The translations under genes and the position numbers were made by a program. From contig NW_025942288.1 in NCBI RefSeq assembly GCF_000764305.2, positions 558,001-622,000 of the forward strand: a DNA stretch of 64,000 nt, written 5' to 3'. The DNA comes from Hyalella azteca. Its lineage: Eukaryota; Arthropoda; Malacostraca; Amphipoda; Hyalellidae. Positions 1 through 12,143 of this stretch are shown piece after piece (positions within the stretch are counted from its first letter, which is position 1; every line of letters starts with the position of its first letter). The notes under the pieces are model-generated. The model had not been told where the DNA came from. It was given only the letters and a program-made list of their open reading frames with translations, and searched no databases.

Positions 1-3000
1 CATACAACGATATTGAACAGAAGAATACATTATATAGCAAAATTGAAGAATGAGTGGAAAAAGAACAATTCCCTGCTGCAATAATGTAAACAGTTCCGCC
101 CTGTAAACTCTGATGTATTTATTTTGCTACATCAATAATATTTTAACGAAAATAAATGAATTTTATTATTTTAGCAGCAATAATTGCGCGTAAGATTTAT
201 ATATTTTTTGAATTATTTAACTAAACAATTCATGGAAATTCTTCAATGTTGGACAGACATGCCCTTCGCCTGATGATTAATGTTGTGCGGCATCTGCTTT
301 TTGTTTTCTCCATGTCGTCTTTGCTGCGTATTGGCATGCCGAGTTATTTATCGTCTAATTTGCCATGCATTATTCAATATTTTTCCGACTTGACCTCGCT
401 TGCGAAAGAGCGTCTCGGAAATTGAACGCACCTTTGATCAAGTCTTGTTGCTGGACCCGTGCTAAATCACGCGGTGCCTTCCTCAGGTGTCAAAGCAATG
501 CCCGTGTCAGGTCACTAATGAGCTCTTAATAATGCGGCCTGACGTCGGGTCTAAATGCTTCTTGATGATTGCTGTCAAGCTCGTAACGTAGCACCAATGT
601 CTACGTGAAGCTGTAAGCACATGGCAGATGCGAGGTGCTCGCTACTAAATACGCTCGGCCGCATTATTTTAACTAGGAATTTAGTGTGCAGCTACGAATT
701 CTTCCAGTGAAAAGGTAGTCTGGGCATGGATGTCGTTTCGTACGTGATGAGAACGTAGTTACACTTACAGAAATTTTGGTTTTGATGAAGATTTGACCTA
801 TTTGTTGGTTCAGTTGGTTTAGCTTATTATCAATACTTAAAACAATAGTGCAATGTTTGATGATCCGGTCAGTCGCTCAAATCGTGATCTTTCTGATATT
901 GAAACGGCTGTAAGTTTGCCCGAAATCTGAAACGGCAATTAACTGTCGAGACCGCTAGGAATACGAAAATTATTATCGATGATCTGTCGAATTGAGTACT
1001 TAATCCTCATAGTATTGTGCCAACTTCTTCTTTATCTACTGCAATCGATTTTTTTACATTTCTGTGCATAATACATTGCATCATATTATTTTGAAATCTA
1101 TCCATTTCGGTAATGTTAGTCATTTAAAACATATTTTAATTGTATATATATGCAGTTCAGCGTTCACGGAATCTGTCCTCTCTGCTTAAAACATTTGTGC
1201 CAATACGATACGAAGCTAAAGAAATGTCGTCGCTCAGTCCCCAGTGAACTTCGAGTGCGTGAATGAGCGATTCATCGGCGCCACGGATTGTTGTGACAGT
1301 CCGAAAGTGCTTTTCTAATCGCCTGCCTGGCATTATAGGTTGTTAAGGCTGAGCAGTGTGATGACTTTCCTTGTTGGCACTGACTAACGATGTCGCTTAA
1401 CATTGCTCTTACTTGACATCAGTTGAATTTAATGTCGATATTAAACGTTAATATCACGCTTAGATCCCGTGAAGTTATGTTCGCGTTTGTTTTTTTTCCC
1501 TTATACAAATACGACTTTTGTCCGCGGTTGCCAGGTTATTATTGTGCATCCAAGGTCTGTAACTCCTCTTGATTATAAGACACTCTAAGAAATAAACTGC
1601 AATGTTGTTGAGTTGTGGCGCCGGTTTTGCAGTGAATTTCGGGCGCCGGCGTCTTGTTACGTTCGCTTCAGTTTGTTGACCAAGTCGTGAGCTCACGGAG
1701 GTCAGAAGTATAGCAACCAACCATTGAAGGCGCGAATCTGTAGCGCTTTGTTTTGGTTCGATTTCACGCCTTTCTTTATGTGGTCTTTACTGCTTATTGT
1801 GGATGGATCTCGCACTAATGCTATTGCACCATTCGTTTTGATCAGTCGACCCTTGTCTTCTTATGGATTGTAATAAAACTGCAGGGGATTCATTTTAATT
1901 TTTTTTACATGATCTCCATGCCGATTTACTTCTGCACTGCGTCACTTCTACGATTTCAGAAAATAAAATGTTACGATCGCTGCATTTTAATATTATGTTG
2001 CACAATTGATGGCATGAATTTTCGAAAGATTTATTGGTTTAATCTGGTTATTCTTGGAGTCTCCGTTGAACCACTGCCTGAAAAATTTCATTTCATAAAC
2101 CATTGCTATATTTTTCGAAACATTTTAATTCTAATATCTTTTTTGCTGAAAAATATATTCCACATTTAATCCACGCTTATTTCACTTCTTACTATGCTTA
2201 GTTATCCACATCTTGAAGACAGAAACCTCATAGATTTACTCCCGCACTTATCTCGGGCAAGCATGTTTTTATACACGAATTTCTGAGGTCGAAAACGTAC
2301 GTTTGGTTATTCCGAAGTTGAAGCTTGTCATGCGTTCAGTTTTCGAAATCGTGGCTGTCGTATCTAGAAGTTTGAGCAGACTTTTCGTAAAATTCTTCAT
2401 AACAGCAATCATTTTCAAACTGCGATTATTATCATCGAACCAAAGAAGCGTCAACTTGAAACCTTAGCGGAATATGACATTGAAAATATATTTTTTATAT
2501 ATGTAATCCAAAGTAATTGAATTTACTTATGACCGTTTCTGAATATTTCAAATTTCGACTTTATAATTCCTAATTTGAAATAGTTTTCTTTAATTTGTTT
2601 CTAATGAGTCTACTCGTGGTCACGGTCTCGTATCAGCCTAATTACTACTGAAATGCTTGACTACATCATAAAAAGGATATGCCAGACAGAGACCGCATAT
2701 TATAATGCACACCCGGCAGGAATATAACTTCACAGCTAAACGCCGTTGTCATTGAGATAAATCGGTTCCGACAGCATAGATGTGTTATTATATACTTCGT
2801 ACTTGGAGCTCGCATTGTGATGAAGTATTATTGTGATTCAAGGGTCCCGGTCAATATGAGTCAGTTATTTGATTAATTATTTAATTGATTGAACTCTTTT
2901 TTTTCTTTTATGGCTAATATGATCAATTTTCTACCATTGTTCGTGTATGCTGCATGGGGAAACCAGAGTATTAGTAGTTTTCGATTGCGTTAGAGGTTAG

Positions 3001-3500
3001 ACAGTACTATACATGACTTTTTCTTGCTTTAAATGGCGAATCCTTCCTGATGCTGAATTTTAACGCTCGATCTTTGTACAAATTAATTATTCTCTTCCAA
3101 TTCCTTTTCTGTAAAGTAATTGAATAAATCTTCAGACGTTGCTTTGATAGAAAAAAGACTATGTATAATATGAAGTAGGCTTTAATGCGAGAAAATAAAC
3201 TTTTATTTATTCTGCTTGTTCTGCTAGGTAAAACTCTGAACCAATAGCGACAATAAGTTACGAAATGCAGATGCTTGCTGAGTGACGTCACGTTGGCTGT
3301 TGCTGACATCACCTCCTATTTGACGTCATCTCGAGGTGCCACTCAACCCCTGCAGGCTCTTTCGCCTTCCGTCCAACCGCTCATTTTTATACTTAGCGTT
3401 TACTCTAACCGCTTTCTCCGGGGTGTAGTGTGATCTTAGTCCGTTAAACTTTCATTCATTTATGCATAAAAAAGATAATCTCGCGTATCGTTCGGTGAAA

Positions 3501-3692
3501 GAAAGTCGCGCAAAGCTTTATTGTCTTAAGAAAAAAAGTTGCAATAATAAGACAACAATGCTTTGCACTTTATTGTCTCAAGAAAGTCGCGCAAAGCTAT
3601 ATTGTCTTAAAAAAATTGTAATTATAATATAATAAAAATAATGCTTTGCACTTTATTGTCTCAAGAAAGTCGTACAAAGCTTTATTGTCTTA
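3501..3692. repeat. Three-copy tandem repeat with internal inverted pairs
   Basis: A segment starting gaaagtcgcgcaaagc and followed by a ttattgtctta-like run occurs at 3501, 3582 and 3665, with spacings of 81 and 83 bp. Between the copies are rough reverse complements (aatgctttgcactttattgtctc), so transcribed RNA could form repeated short hairpins. There is no coding potential and no recognised family. Confidence 0.8.
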
Positions 3693-5106
3693 AAGTCAAA
3701 AGGAATTAAGTTTGATGAAGAAAAATGGTTAGGAATGGGCATTAAATTTTGATGTTCTGAATACCTTCTCAGTTTCTAGTAATTGCGTTTCAATATCTCA
3801 TGTTGAATTCTAACGAATAGTTAACACTTCAATGCTGTTCAAATTTTAACAGAACCTAAGAAATTCATAATCATATGAGATCGTTGCATAATGTTCACTT
3901 GAATTCAGAATAAACTACTTTTTATTGCCCTTGTAGAATTTTGTTGAGTTTAGCATAGATTCCAGAGATCGCACACCACTTTCAGAAATAAGGTTGAATA
4001 AATCCGAAGCAAATGCGAAGTTGTAATATTAAATCCAATGATTGGTACATTTTTAAAGCATTATAGATTCATACTATTGGCTGCAATTCTAACCCTCCAC
4101 CCTTCCCCGCGCCACGACCACTGTACCGCTCGGAGCTCTATAGTCGCTGTGGCTTGCATTTCATGCGGGCGACTCATGTCGGTATACTGCTTCCGGCGTT
4201 ATGAAACACTCTGGTGTTTGAAGTTGCGTTAAGTTTTGAATATTGTTTTATAGTGATACAAATATTTGGTAAGTAAAAGATAAGGATCCTTTGCATCCAT
4301 GGCCGCTAACTTTGCAGACGGCTGCCAATGTGTCGATATATTTTGTAGTCAAGTGCTGTACTTGTATCAATACTTACCTACTCGGAAGCTTGTCTGATGT
4401 TTTCTGGTCGTACGTAAGAAAGCGTAAATGCAACTTTATGCAATTTGACTTTTAATATTCAACTCAGTTGTCATTATTATTCCTTAAAGTTAGAGTTGAA
4501 GAGTCCTAGCAAGAATTAATGCCTGCTTTCGTTAATTTCATGTTCTCCTTGTTCTTCGGTTCGTAAAATAATCCTTGTCGTGAGGGAGACTCGCTCCTAG
4601 CTAAACTTCTCGAATCCCTTTTTTTCTCTCTTTCACGCTTTCGATGGCCCTGCACTGAAGAAAGCAAAGGTCTGATATTCTGGTTCTTCTCTCTGCGCTC
4701 GTCAGTGATGAACTGCTGCATTCGTTTTTTCTTGTCTAGCTTTATGACCGCTTGAAACCCGGCCGCCCGCTCACTGTTTCGTACCTGCTGCATTACATTA
4801 CAGTGGACCAGCTTTTGTTACACAATTCCTTTGCACTTACATTACCTAGCTGTCACAGGAACGTCATTGAAACGGATACACGTCAAGTGCTCGCAATCTT
4901 TATCGAAATTCGAGCTAATTTCTTTCTCGTGTTTATTTATTAAACCCCTTAACTTCGACCGACACTACACAGATAAAACAGAAAATACCCTTGTGCACAC
5001 AATATTTACGCTCCCGAAGGTCGAAACTCAGATACTTATACTTATTTTTAATGCTTGTTTTATGGGTTTCTTATTACAATATAATTATTACCTTATCTAA
5101 TATTCA

Positions 5107-5131
5107 TTTATTTCTTCTGTTTCAGGTGAGT
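5107..5131 (+). promoter_or_regulatory. Candidate recursive (ratcheting) splice site
   Basis: A pyrimidine-rich acceptor (ttatttcttctgtttcag) ends at 5125 and is followed directly by a consensus donor, GTGAGT, at 5126. This juxtaposed AG|GT layout is the signature of zero-length exons used to remove long introns stepwise in Drosophila. It sits in an intron of at least 8 kb. The alternative is an ordinary short exon starting at 5126, but no clear donor or conserved peptide follows. Confidence 0.5.
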
Positions 5132-7964
5132 GTTGCGGTGTGCTCCTGCTACTATGATGCAACACTGCAATGCCTCGGGTGACGTATACATTGGCTGTTG
5201 CGAGATAGCAAATCTCTTGTATAAGATTCATGACAGCATTTTTCGTAGTAATTATCACTTCAGTTTAATAGGCCTAACTCTGAAATTGCTTGGACCCTTC
5301 CTGCTGTAATTTTGCCTTGATTGTTGAGGCAGGTACTTCCACATGGCGCTATTCGGTCCCTCAGCTTCTCGATTATATTGGCCGTTTTGTTGCATTAGAG
5401 AAAAGTTCAGCAACTGGCGAGCCTCGAAGCTGTCTAATACGGATGGCAGCCAATTAAATATTTACTAGAATGAATAATTAGACACAAAAATCAATCGGAC
5501 ATCTGTTTTATGAGAGTTTAAATATTCGTATTGTTCTATTGTCAAGAGTTGAAACTCGAACCTCAACTAATGTGACGGGGGGAGGATCGTAACGAGTATA
5601 TCGATGATTTCTTTCGCCTATAACGGTCACATTATTCATCAACGAACAACGTATCTCGATTGGCTAGTTCTAGCGTAAACGTTAATTTGGCTCACTGAGT
5701 CTCGGTTATCATATATACGTCAAGGAAACTTCCTCGTATTTTACTGAAGCAATGTATCGATTTCGCTGTTGATGTCTACAAAGCGGCAAGGTGGATGATC
5801 CTTTTGTGATGCAAATGACGTTTCTCGTGCAACAGGTTCATGAGAATGACTTACGTTAATTAGGGCAGTAGAAATTGGCTCCTAGAACACAGAGCGGCAT
5901 CCTTTTCCTTGCTGTAATTACGAACTTGGCCTTCGCAATGCAGATTTTCTTCTCTGCCTTCGGTCATAAAATTTATTACACGCGTACTGGATTTCTTTGT
6001 TATGCGTTGTTATGAACCTGCATGAATTCGGTATGCCTTTTTCAAAGCTAAGAATATGTAATTTATATCTGTTAGTCGTGTCGGAAGCGTGCATGAGCTT
6101 CTATGATTTCTGTTTAATGAACTTAATTGTCTTTTCTGCATGGATTTTGACGTTACTGGCTTCGTGTTGAAGAATATGCATTTACCCATTTATACACGTA
6201 TTTTTCTGACTATTTATATCAGTAGTTTGCTTAAATCGGAAATTTACGAGGAATTTTAAAACAATGAAAACGATAAGCAAATTAACCATATCTTCGTTGA
6301 AATTTTTCGGTGAACAGCTCCATCGTTTGTTCAAAATACCAATAATACCAATATAATCGGAATAAAGAAACCAAATTTATGCGGTTGGGACGAAAACCTA
6401 AATTTAAATTTATAGGCAAGAGGAAACGTCAAACCCTTGAAAATTTCAATCGGAATAGAATAACAAACGTTTTTTGGCGAGGTCTTATAGATGTGCAACA
6501 ATTGGAAGATCCTAAATTTCGACCAGGAGTTGAACCATAAATCCTGAAATAGGCCTCAGGCACAAATACGTTGGATTATTCGGCGTGTTGACTAACAGTG
6601 CATGCAGGGTGGAGCGGAAGGGCAAGCAGAAATATAGAGTGAAAACCCATCCCCGATGTCCGGCCAATAAGTTATGTGATATCATTCAGACGTTTGCTGA
6701 TGCGTACCGCAGAAAAAAAAATGAATAACATCCTAATATCTCTAAAAGCACTCAGTTTAAAAGTTCTTGAAAAACAATAGATGCAAATTATCATACAGAA
6801 AATATTTCGTGAATAAGCTTTTAAACTCGTCGGGAAAAAGTTTCTGATGCGACACCAAAAGTAAGACAAAGTACATTGAATAATTTACGTATTATTTACC
6901 ACAGAATAACTCTGAATAAATGCTGCGATTCAGAGCAATGACATGGCTATTCATATTTTTCAAACAATGAATTGAGACAAATTTATGTTTCTCTATATGA
7001 GGAGTATTAGTGAATGAATGCTCTCCATAAAACAAAGTTATAATTATGATCTACGCATCTCACGGTAAAACCGTTTAAGTGGTCAATTAACGTGTACGTA
7101 TCGTTTACAATAAATGTTAGTTAGTCGTCCAAAATCGGTACCAAAAATTTCGCTAGGCTAAAACTTAGGGTACAAGAAACAGGAAATATTGTCCGCAATT
7201 CACATTTCGAAAAGTAGTCGCGCTTATTAATTTTGGGAAAACTATACGAAGCTAGCTTTCCCTCCTCTTCAGTGAAGTTTTTGAATTGGCGGTGAAGCTG
7301 GTCTTTGCAATGTTTCCAATGAAGATGTGGTTAATGTTCTTGGCGTTTGAATTTTTCATGCACCTCTTCTCCTCGGGGGTTTTCTGCTTCACTTCTTCTA
7401 ATTCATCACTTTTCCATTTTTTTTATTTCTACCTAAGTTATACATGTTTTTTTAGTAAAAATGCGCGTTCTGAATAAACTATTTTTGATTTCATCGGTAA
7501 ATTTATATAAATAATATTTTTCTTCATTTAAAAGTAGGTAAAATATATTTTCTTGCAAATTTGTCGCCCAAGAAGTTGAATTAACGAAATAATTTTTTAG
7601 TCGTTTTACTTCTTTTTTCTTGTCTTCATACTCTGCTATGAATTACTAATGATTTTAAAGCGTCCCTTTATACCAAGTCTTCCTCATTGAAAAAACGGAT
7701 TACTAGATATACTCATCTTCTTAAAAGGACCAGAGAATTTGATTTCAAATTTTTATCACCGTCTCAAAAATTCATTTGTGCTATTTTTAAAATTTTACAA
7801 CAAATGTTCAATCAATCTACTTCAATCAGTTCAAAGCGTTGTACTTTCTCTAAATAAGATATTGATGGATTATTAGTTAGGATTGAATTCATATATTTTT
7901 AATTGGGTCGTCCATGCTCGATGGTTATTTTGACTATACTTTTGCTGCGTTAACCATTTCAGTC

Positions 7965-8187
7965 AAGGATGATAGGAGTATCGTGGTTGTACTTTCAGAG
8001 CAAACGAGTCTTGAATACAAAATTGATTGAGATTTGTGCAGGTTGATAGTAGATGCTTAACTGTAAAAGACATTTTTTTAAAGGATGATAGGAGTATCGT
8101 GATTGTACCTTAAGAGTAAATGGTCCTTGAATACAAAAATGATAGAGATTTGTGCAGGTTGACAGTAAATGCTTAACTGTAATAGAA
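7965..8187. repeat. Two-copy 116-bp tandem duplication
   Basis: The block beginning aaggatgataggagtatcgt occurs at 7965 and again at 8081. Both copies continue in register through ttgaatacaaaa, gagatttgtgcaggttga and gcttaactgtaa, with scattered substitutions. It ends about 70 bp before the microexon at 8255. No gene content. Confidence 0.9.
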
Positions 8188-8254
8188 TACACGTAACATT
8201 TCCCAAAAATTCTAACTGGTATTATTCTCTCTCCTCCCCTTGGTCGCGGCGCAG

Positions 8255-8272
8255 CACTGGTCTCAGGCCGAG
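8255..8272 (+). CDS. shot: 18-nt microexon in CH1, plectin exon-2-alpha-like (HWSQAE)
   Basis: The acceptor follows a strong pyrimidine run (ctctctcctccccttgg... gcag, ending 8254). The donor GAG|GTTAGT starts at 8273. The 18 nt read HWSQAE in phase 0 at both ends, so inclusion or skipping keeps the frame. The next core exon begins AGRQVHDLF. Mammalian plectin has, as I recall, an optional exon 2-alpha encoding HWRAE between KHLIK and AQRHISDL, which is the same junction and nearly the same peptide. That match is why I accept so short an exon. The insert should lie early in CH1 and could tune actin binding. The exon preceding it lies outside the window. The plectin comparison is from memory and no transcript was seen. 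Confidence 0.75.
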
Positions 8273-9224
8273 GTTAGTTTCCGTAGACTGTTCCGTGTCA
8301 AGTGACTTGTAAGCATCTCTTCTAATTATTCCTATATAATTTACTTTTATTACTTTGTTTTTTCTAGTAGTTTCATTCTGTATTTTGTGATTACGATTGT
8401 CTTAGTATTTCCCATCCTTCTATTTTCAAAGTTCTTTTTATTCCTGAAAAACTATTTGTGTCCAGCACTCAGTGATCTAAATTTGCTTTGGTACGATTTG
8501 CATTTTGATTTTGAACATCCACGTTTTACCTCAATTACATCTTTTTTCTATTCTAACTGATATCATGTCTTCACTATTTCAATAATTTCATAATTTGTTT
8601 CTAACCTTCACTGCCAGTCTGAGTGCAAATTTACTGTAACACCAGCAGGAGCGCAATGGTTGATTATATACCATTTTAGTGCAATGGTTGATTTGCTTAG
8701 GTACTGGACTGTAAATTTTTCCCTTTTTTCGCTCTTAAGTTATTTATACGTTTTTCCTATTTCGCGCACTTGATTGTCACGTGGGTTGAATTCACATCGC
8801 TCGTAAAAATTCATTATTGATCTTCAATGATAAACATTGCTAGTTTTCCCGAAAGTTCCTTTCTCCAATATTAAAACTAATTGCTTATCATTGCTTGGCT
8901 CAAGTTATTCCCGTTTATCCTGACATGTTAAGTTCAAGAATCCTGTCGTGCTTTGTAGTTGCTTGTTGATTTTGTTGAACTCCCTTTCTTCCACTCGATC
9001 AGGCGTTGATTGTGTTATCAACTTTTGAGTTTTTTTTTTCACGTTATTCATTTCCAGACGCTGCTCAATTGCCAGCTCTGTACTTGTCTCACTGAATGAA
9101 TTTCGTTGCAACTTTGAAGTTCAGTCTGATGATTTACATTGATATTATTTAAAAAAAAAATTTTTAATTACTTGAGTGACTAAATTTAGCGGCGGTGCGC
9201 AGTTGGATTAAAATAAATAAATAT

Positions 9225-9520
9225 AAAAAAAAACATTTTCAAAAACCACGTTTTTCTGGTGGTTACAAAACTAAAAACAATGAAATAAAACAAATAACAA
9301 AACTTAAAACACGTTTTCTTAACGGATAAAAAAGAAAAACATTTACTCTTACATAACATTAAAGTTATGTAGAATGTTATGTAATGTTATGTAAGAGTTG
9401 ATGTTTTTTCATTTTTCTCCGTTAAGAAAACGTGTTTTTTAAGTTTTTTAATTTGTTTTATTTCATTGTTTTTAGTTTTGTAACCACCAGAAAAACGTGT
9501 TTTTTTTAAATGTTTTTTTT
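9225..9520. repeat. Long near-perfect inverted repeat (foldback element)
   Basis: Two arms of about 135 bp face each other across a loop near 9361-9383. The left arm contains ccacgtttttctggtggtt, acacgttttcttaacgg and ctcttacataacatt. The right arm contains their reverse complements in opposite order (aatgttatgtaagag, ccgttaagaaaacgtgt, aaccaccagaaaaacgtg). I saw no open frame and no certain target-site duplication. It could be a MITE-like element, and as RNA it would form a long hairpin. Confidence 0.9.
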
Positions 9521-9847
9521 CTACTTTTTAGTTTAGCAATTTATCAATTCAAATCATTTTCCAGGGTTGGCAACTCTGGATGTTCGACAAAAAACTCGAT
9601 TCCCAAACCGTTTTTTTATTATTATGTTTTTAAATTATTACTTCTCATGATCAAATCTTGAATTGCTAGGCAGCATAAGCATGCATGCCAAATTTCAAGT
9701 TTCTAGGATCTTCAGAAGTGCTCTAAATTAAGGTTTGATTTTTTGATGACAGACAGACACGAAGCGAAACTAAGAAAAACGTTGTAATAATCAAAGCTTT
9801 GTTTGGCATTTTTATTCGCATTTGTTGATTAGACTGGCATCAGCAAA

Positions 9848-9927
9848 CAAATCATGGTTCATGCTGTAACCAAACTTCATTATAGACCAAACCAATCATG
9901 GTTCATGCTGTAACTAAACTTCATTGT
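9848..9927. repeat. Two-copy direct repeat, period 47 bp
   Basis: The run aatcatggttcatgctgtaac followed by (c/t)aaacttcatt occurs at about 9848 and again at about 9895, with one clear substitution. Small local duplication inside the intron. Confidence 0.85.
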
Positions 9928-10898
9928 TAAAATTTTTTTAAATAACGTGCGAAAATCAACTCGCTTTCGCAGTCTAGTTGCATGATTACTTGGTTGTTTC
10001 TTTTGTAATTGGATTTTATTACAACCCTTTGTAGGCGTTTTTGAATACATTTCTTTAAATTGTAATGAGAACTAGTATAATTTTTCTGCGAATTTGCTAA
10101 CATTTGTAAGTTTCATGATTACCTCTCGTTAGAATCAACGTTGAGCATAGTTAATTGCTGTCATATTTATAATGTTCTTCTCTCTCCGCTATCGGCACGA
10201 ATATTTAATTTATAAAAAGTTCGCTCTCTGAAGCAAATATTTTTTCACAAGAACTATATTCAACTGCCGTTTTTACTAATTGAATGAGAATATTTAAGCA
10301 ATATCATGGGTACTCAGGCAATCATTGTCAGCCTCAAGTTTTGGTAAAGCGAAGATGAATCGTTGTCACTTTAAAGTTTATATTGTCACTTCAGGGTTGT
10401 CACTGTACAATTATATAACATGTCACATGTGACAGACTCGTTCATGCAAGCCAGCCCCGAGTTGAACTCTTGTGTTCCTCTTATGAGTTCTATACTCGTA
10501 TGAAAACTCGTACCTGTTCTTTAAACTTAAATTATATTTATGACTGCACTCACACCACGAATGGATACGACGTGTATCTTCAATTTGTATTCACAAATTA
10601 AATATCTTGAGTTTTTAGTAGGACTGGAAATTAATTACAGTTATCGTGCGTCGTGTAGGTTTAATAACGAATTAGTTTCGTGGATAAGCACTCGTGTATG
10701 TTATATTTATCGATTGAAACTAAGCTGGGGGCTCAGTTTATCTTGATTTGTGCACTGGAAATTCTGTATTATGATGACATGATTAAGATTGATGATATTT
10801 TTAGCTTCGTTATTTGAGTGTGAATTCTGTGCCTTGATTTATTAATAAGGTTTTTTTACTCATTTTGTTATTTGAGTGTGATAAATGGGTGTATTCAG

Positions 10899-11033
10899 CG
10901 CTACACGTTCCTGGCCCCGCACTACAACCTGTCTACTGGCAACATCGGAGAGGCTGTCACTGCTGGCAATGGCACCACCAGTGGCACTCACAGCGCTGGC
11001 TCTGGCACCCCCCTCCAGCCGCTGTCACCCGTC
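10899..11033 (+). CDS. shot: 135-nt cassette exon candidate in CH1 (Ser/Thr/Gly-rich)
   Basis: The acceptor gtattcag ends at 10898 and the donor GTC|GTGAGTGG starts at 11034. The 45 codons are in phase 0 at both ends and have no stop. The block is sharply more GC-rich than its flanks. It begins RYTFLAPHYNLSTGN and continues with a low-complexity Gly/Thr/Ser stretch ending PLQPLSPV. No ATG in frame precedes the acceptor, so it reads as an internal exon. It lies between the 18-nt microexon and the CH1 exon at 15172, so inclusion would put a flexible insert early in CH1. I do not recognise the peptide. It could also belong to an alternative 5' transcript. Support is composition, phase and splice sites only. 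Confidence 0.55.
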
Positions 11034-12116
11034 GTGAGTGGCGAGCGTTGCCAGGTGTTGCCACTCCTGCGTGTTGCCTTCCCTTCATTTGTGGCATCTG
11101 CATGTTTACGCACAGTTGATGCACTCAATACACAGCAGCGTTTTAATGGGTGCATAATTTTAGTATTGGAAACCATTTTTTTTCGCGCTGTATCTGTTTG
11201 GTGTTCCGATTTTTTGTTCTTATACAGTTGTGTGCATTTGTAACTTTTATTTGTTTTTAATTATTTCACGGCATGCTGTTATCCTGCAATTGATTAAATG
11301 TATTTTAGTTTATTTAGTTATCGCTAATTGGCATGTCTAAGATACTCGATCTGTTTTTTTTTTTTGTATTGATTATTCTGGAAATTTAATTTTCAGTTCG
11401 TATTAACTCGTCACCGGCAACTGTTTGCTAGTCGATATCATGGGGTCAAATATACAACTGCAATTAAATATGCATTTAGTTGAATTTTTGCGCTTGTAAA
11501 ATTAATTTAAACAGTTTTCAAATAATCAGATCACCGAGTCCCTAATTCTGATGACAGAGAAAGGCTTTATTAGCACGAGTTCCGGTGGACGTTTGAAGGA
11601 GGCAGGACCGATTAAGCGCCGTTGCTCGGGACATCTCTTTTTATGTTTGTCGTTCTATCGTTAAGAACTCAATATGCGATTCGACTTTATCTCGGCAAGA
11701 GATTTTCCCAAAACTTTATTTTATTAGTTTCGTTTCGCCAAAATGTAATTGTTTTCACTTGGAGCACATATTTTTGTAGAATTTTTAACACGAATGTTTT
11801 TGCACAATTTTCTTATCGTTGAATATTCTTTGTTTTTTTCACTCGTGCTATTTTGAGCTTTACGAACTTTTCCATTTTTTCGTGTTTTGTCCATTGTCTG
11901 TTTTTTCATGTTAATTAAATAATAGATAATCGAGTCTACCCCACAATTTATGTAATGTAAACAATGGCATGCCACTTTATTTTTTAATTTCACATTCTCC
12001 CTCCCCCACAAAAAAATCTATTTTTTTAATTATTAACTTTGTTTTAATATTCAATATCCACATATTTTTAGCGCATTTTCTCATTTATGGAAAAAATGCA
12101 CTATTGTGCTCGCCAT

Positions 12117-12143
12117 GTCCGTCCGTCTGTCTGTCCGTCCGTG
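12117..12143. repeat. Short GTCC/GTCT simple repeat
   Basis: A run of gtccgtccgtctgtctgtcc and similar tetramers. A little downstream, atgcgctct occurs twice, near 12166 and 12187. Low-complexity intronic sequence only. Confidence 0.7.

Larger units (their letters stand above)
1..8254 (+). other. Upstream intron (or 5' region) before the first recognisable exon
   Basis: AT-rich sequence with no supported coding exon. It holds a three-copy hairpin repeat near 3501-3692, a juxtaposed splice acceptor/donor at 5125/5126, and a two-copy 116-bp tandem repeat at 7965-8187. I looked for the exon encoding the first CH1 helix (a KKTFTKWVNKHL-like peptide) and did not find it, so this stretch is best read as the intron between that exon and the window's exons. 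An upstream untranslated exon hidden here cannot be excluded. Confidence 0.6.
8273..10898 (+). other. Intron following the 18-nt microexon
   Basis: AT-rich with no exon that I can support. It contains a long inverted repeat at 9225-9520 and a short two-copy direct repeat at 9848-9927. Confidence 0.6.

Noticed and set aside
487..510. 24-nt stop-free segment after ccttcctcag, reading VSKQCPCQ.
   Set aside because: The donor would be GTCACT, which is poor, and no homologue or position match supports it.
5154..5309. 51-codon frame starting ATGATG just after the juxtaposed splice site.
   Set aside because: Short, without GC-rich coding bias or recognisable motif; the upstream AG|GT is better explained as a recursive splice site.
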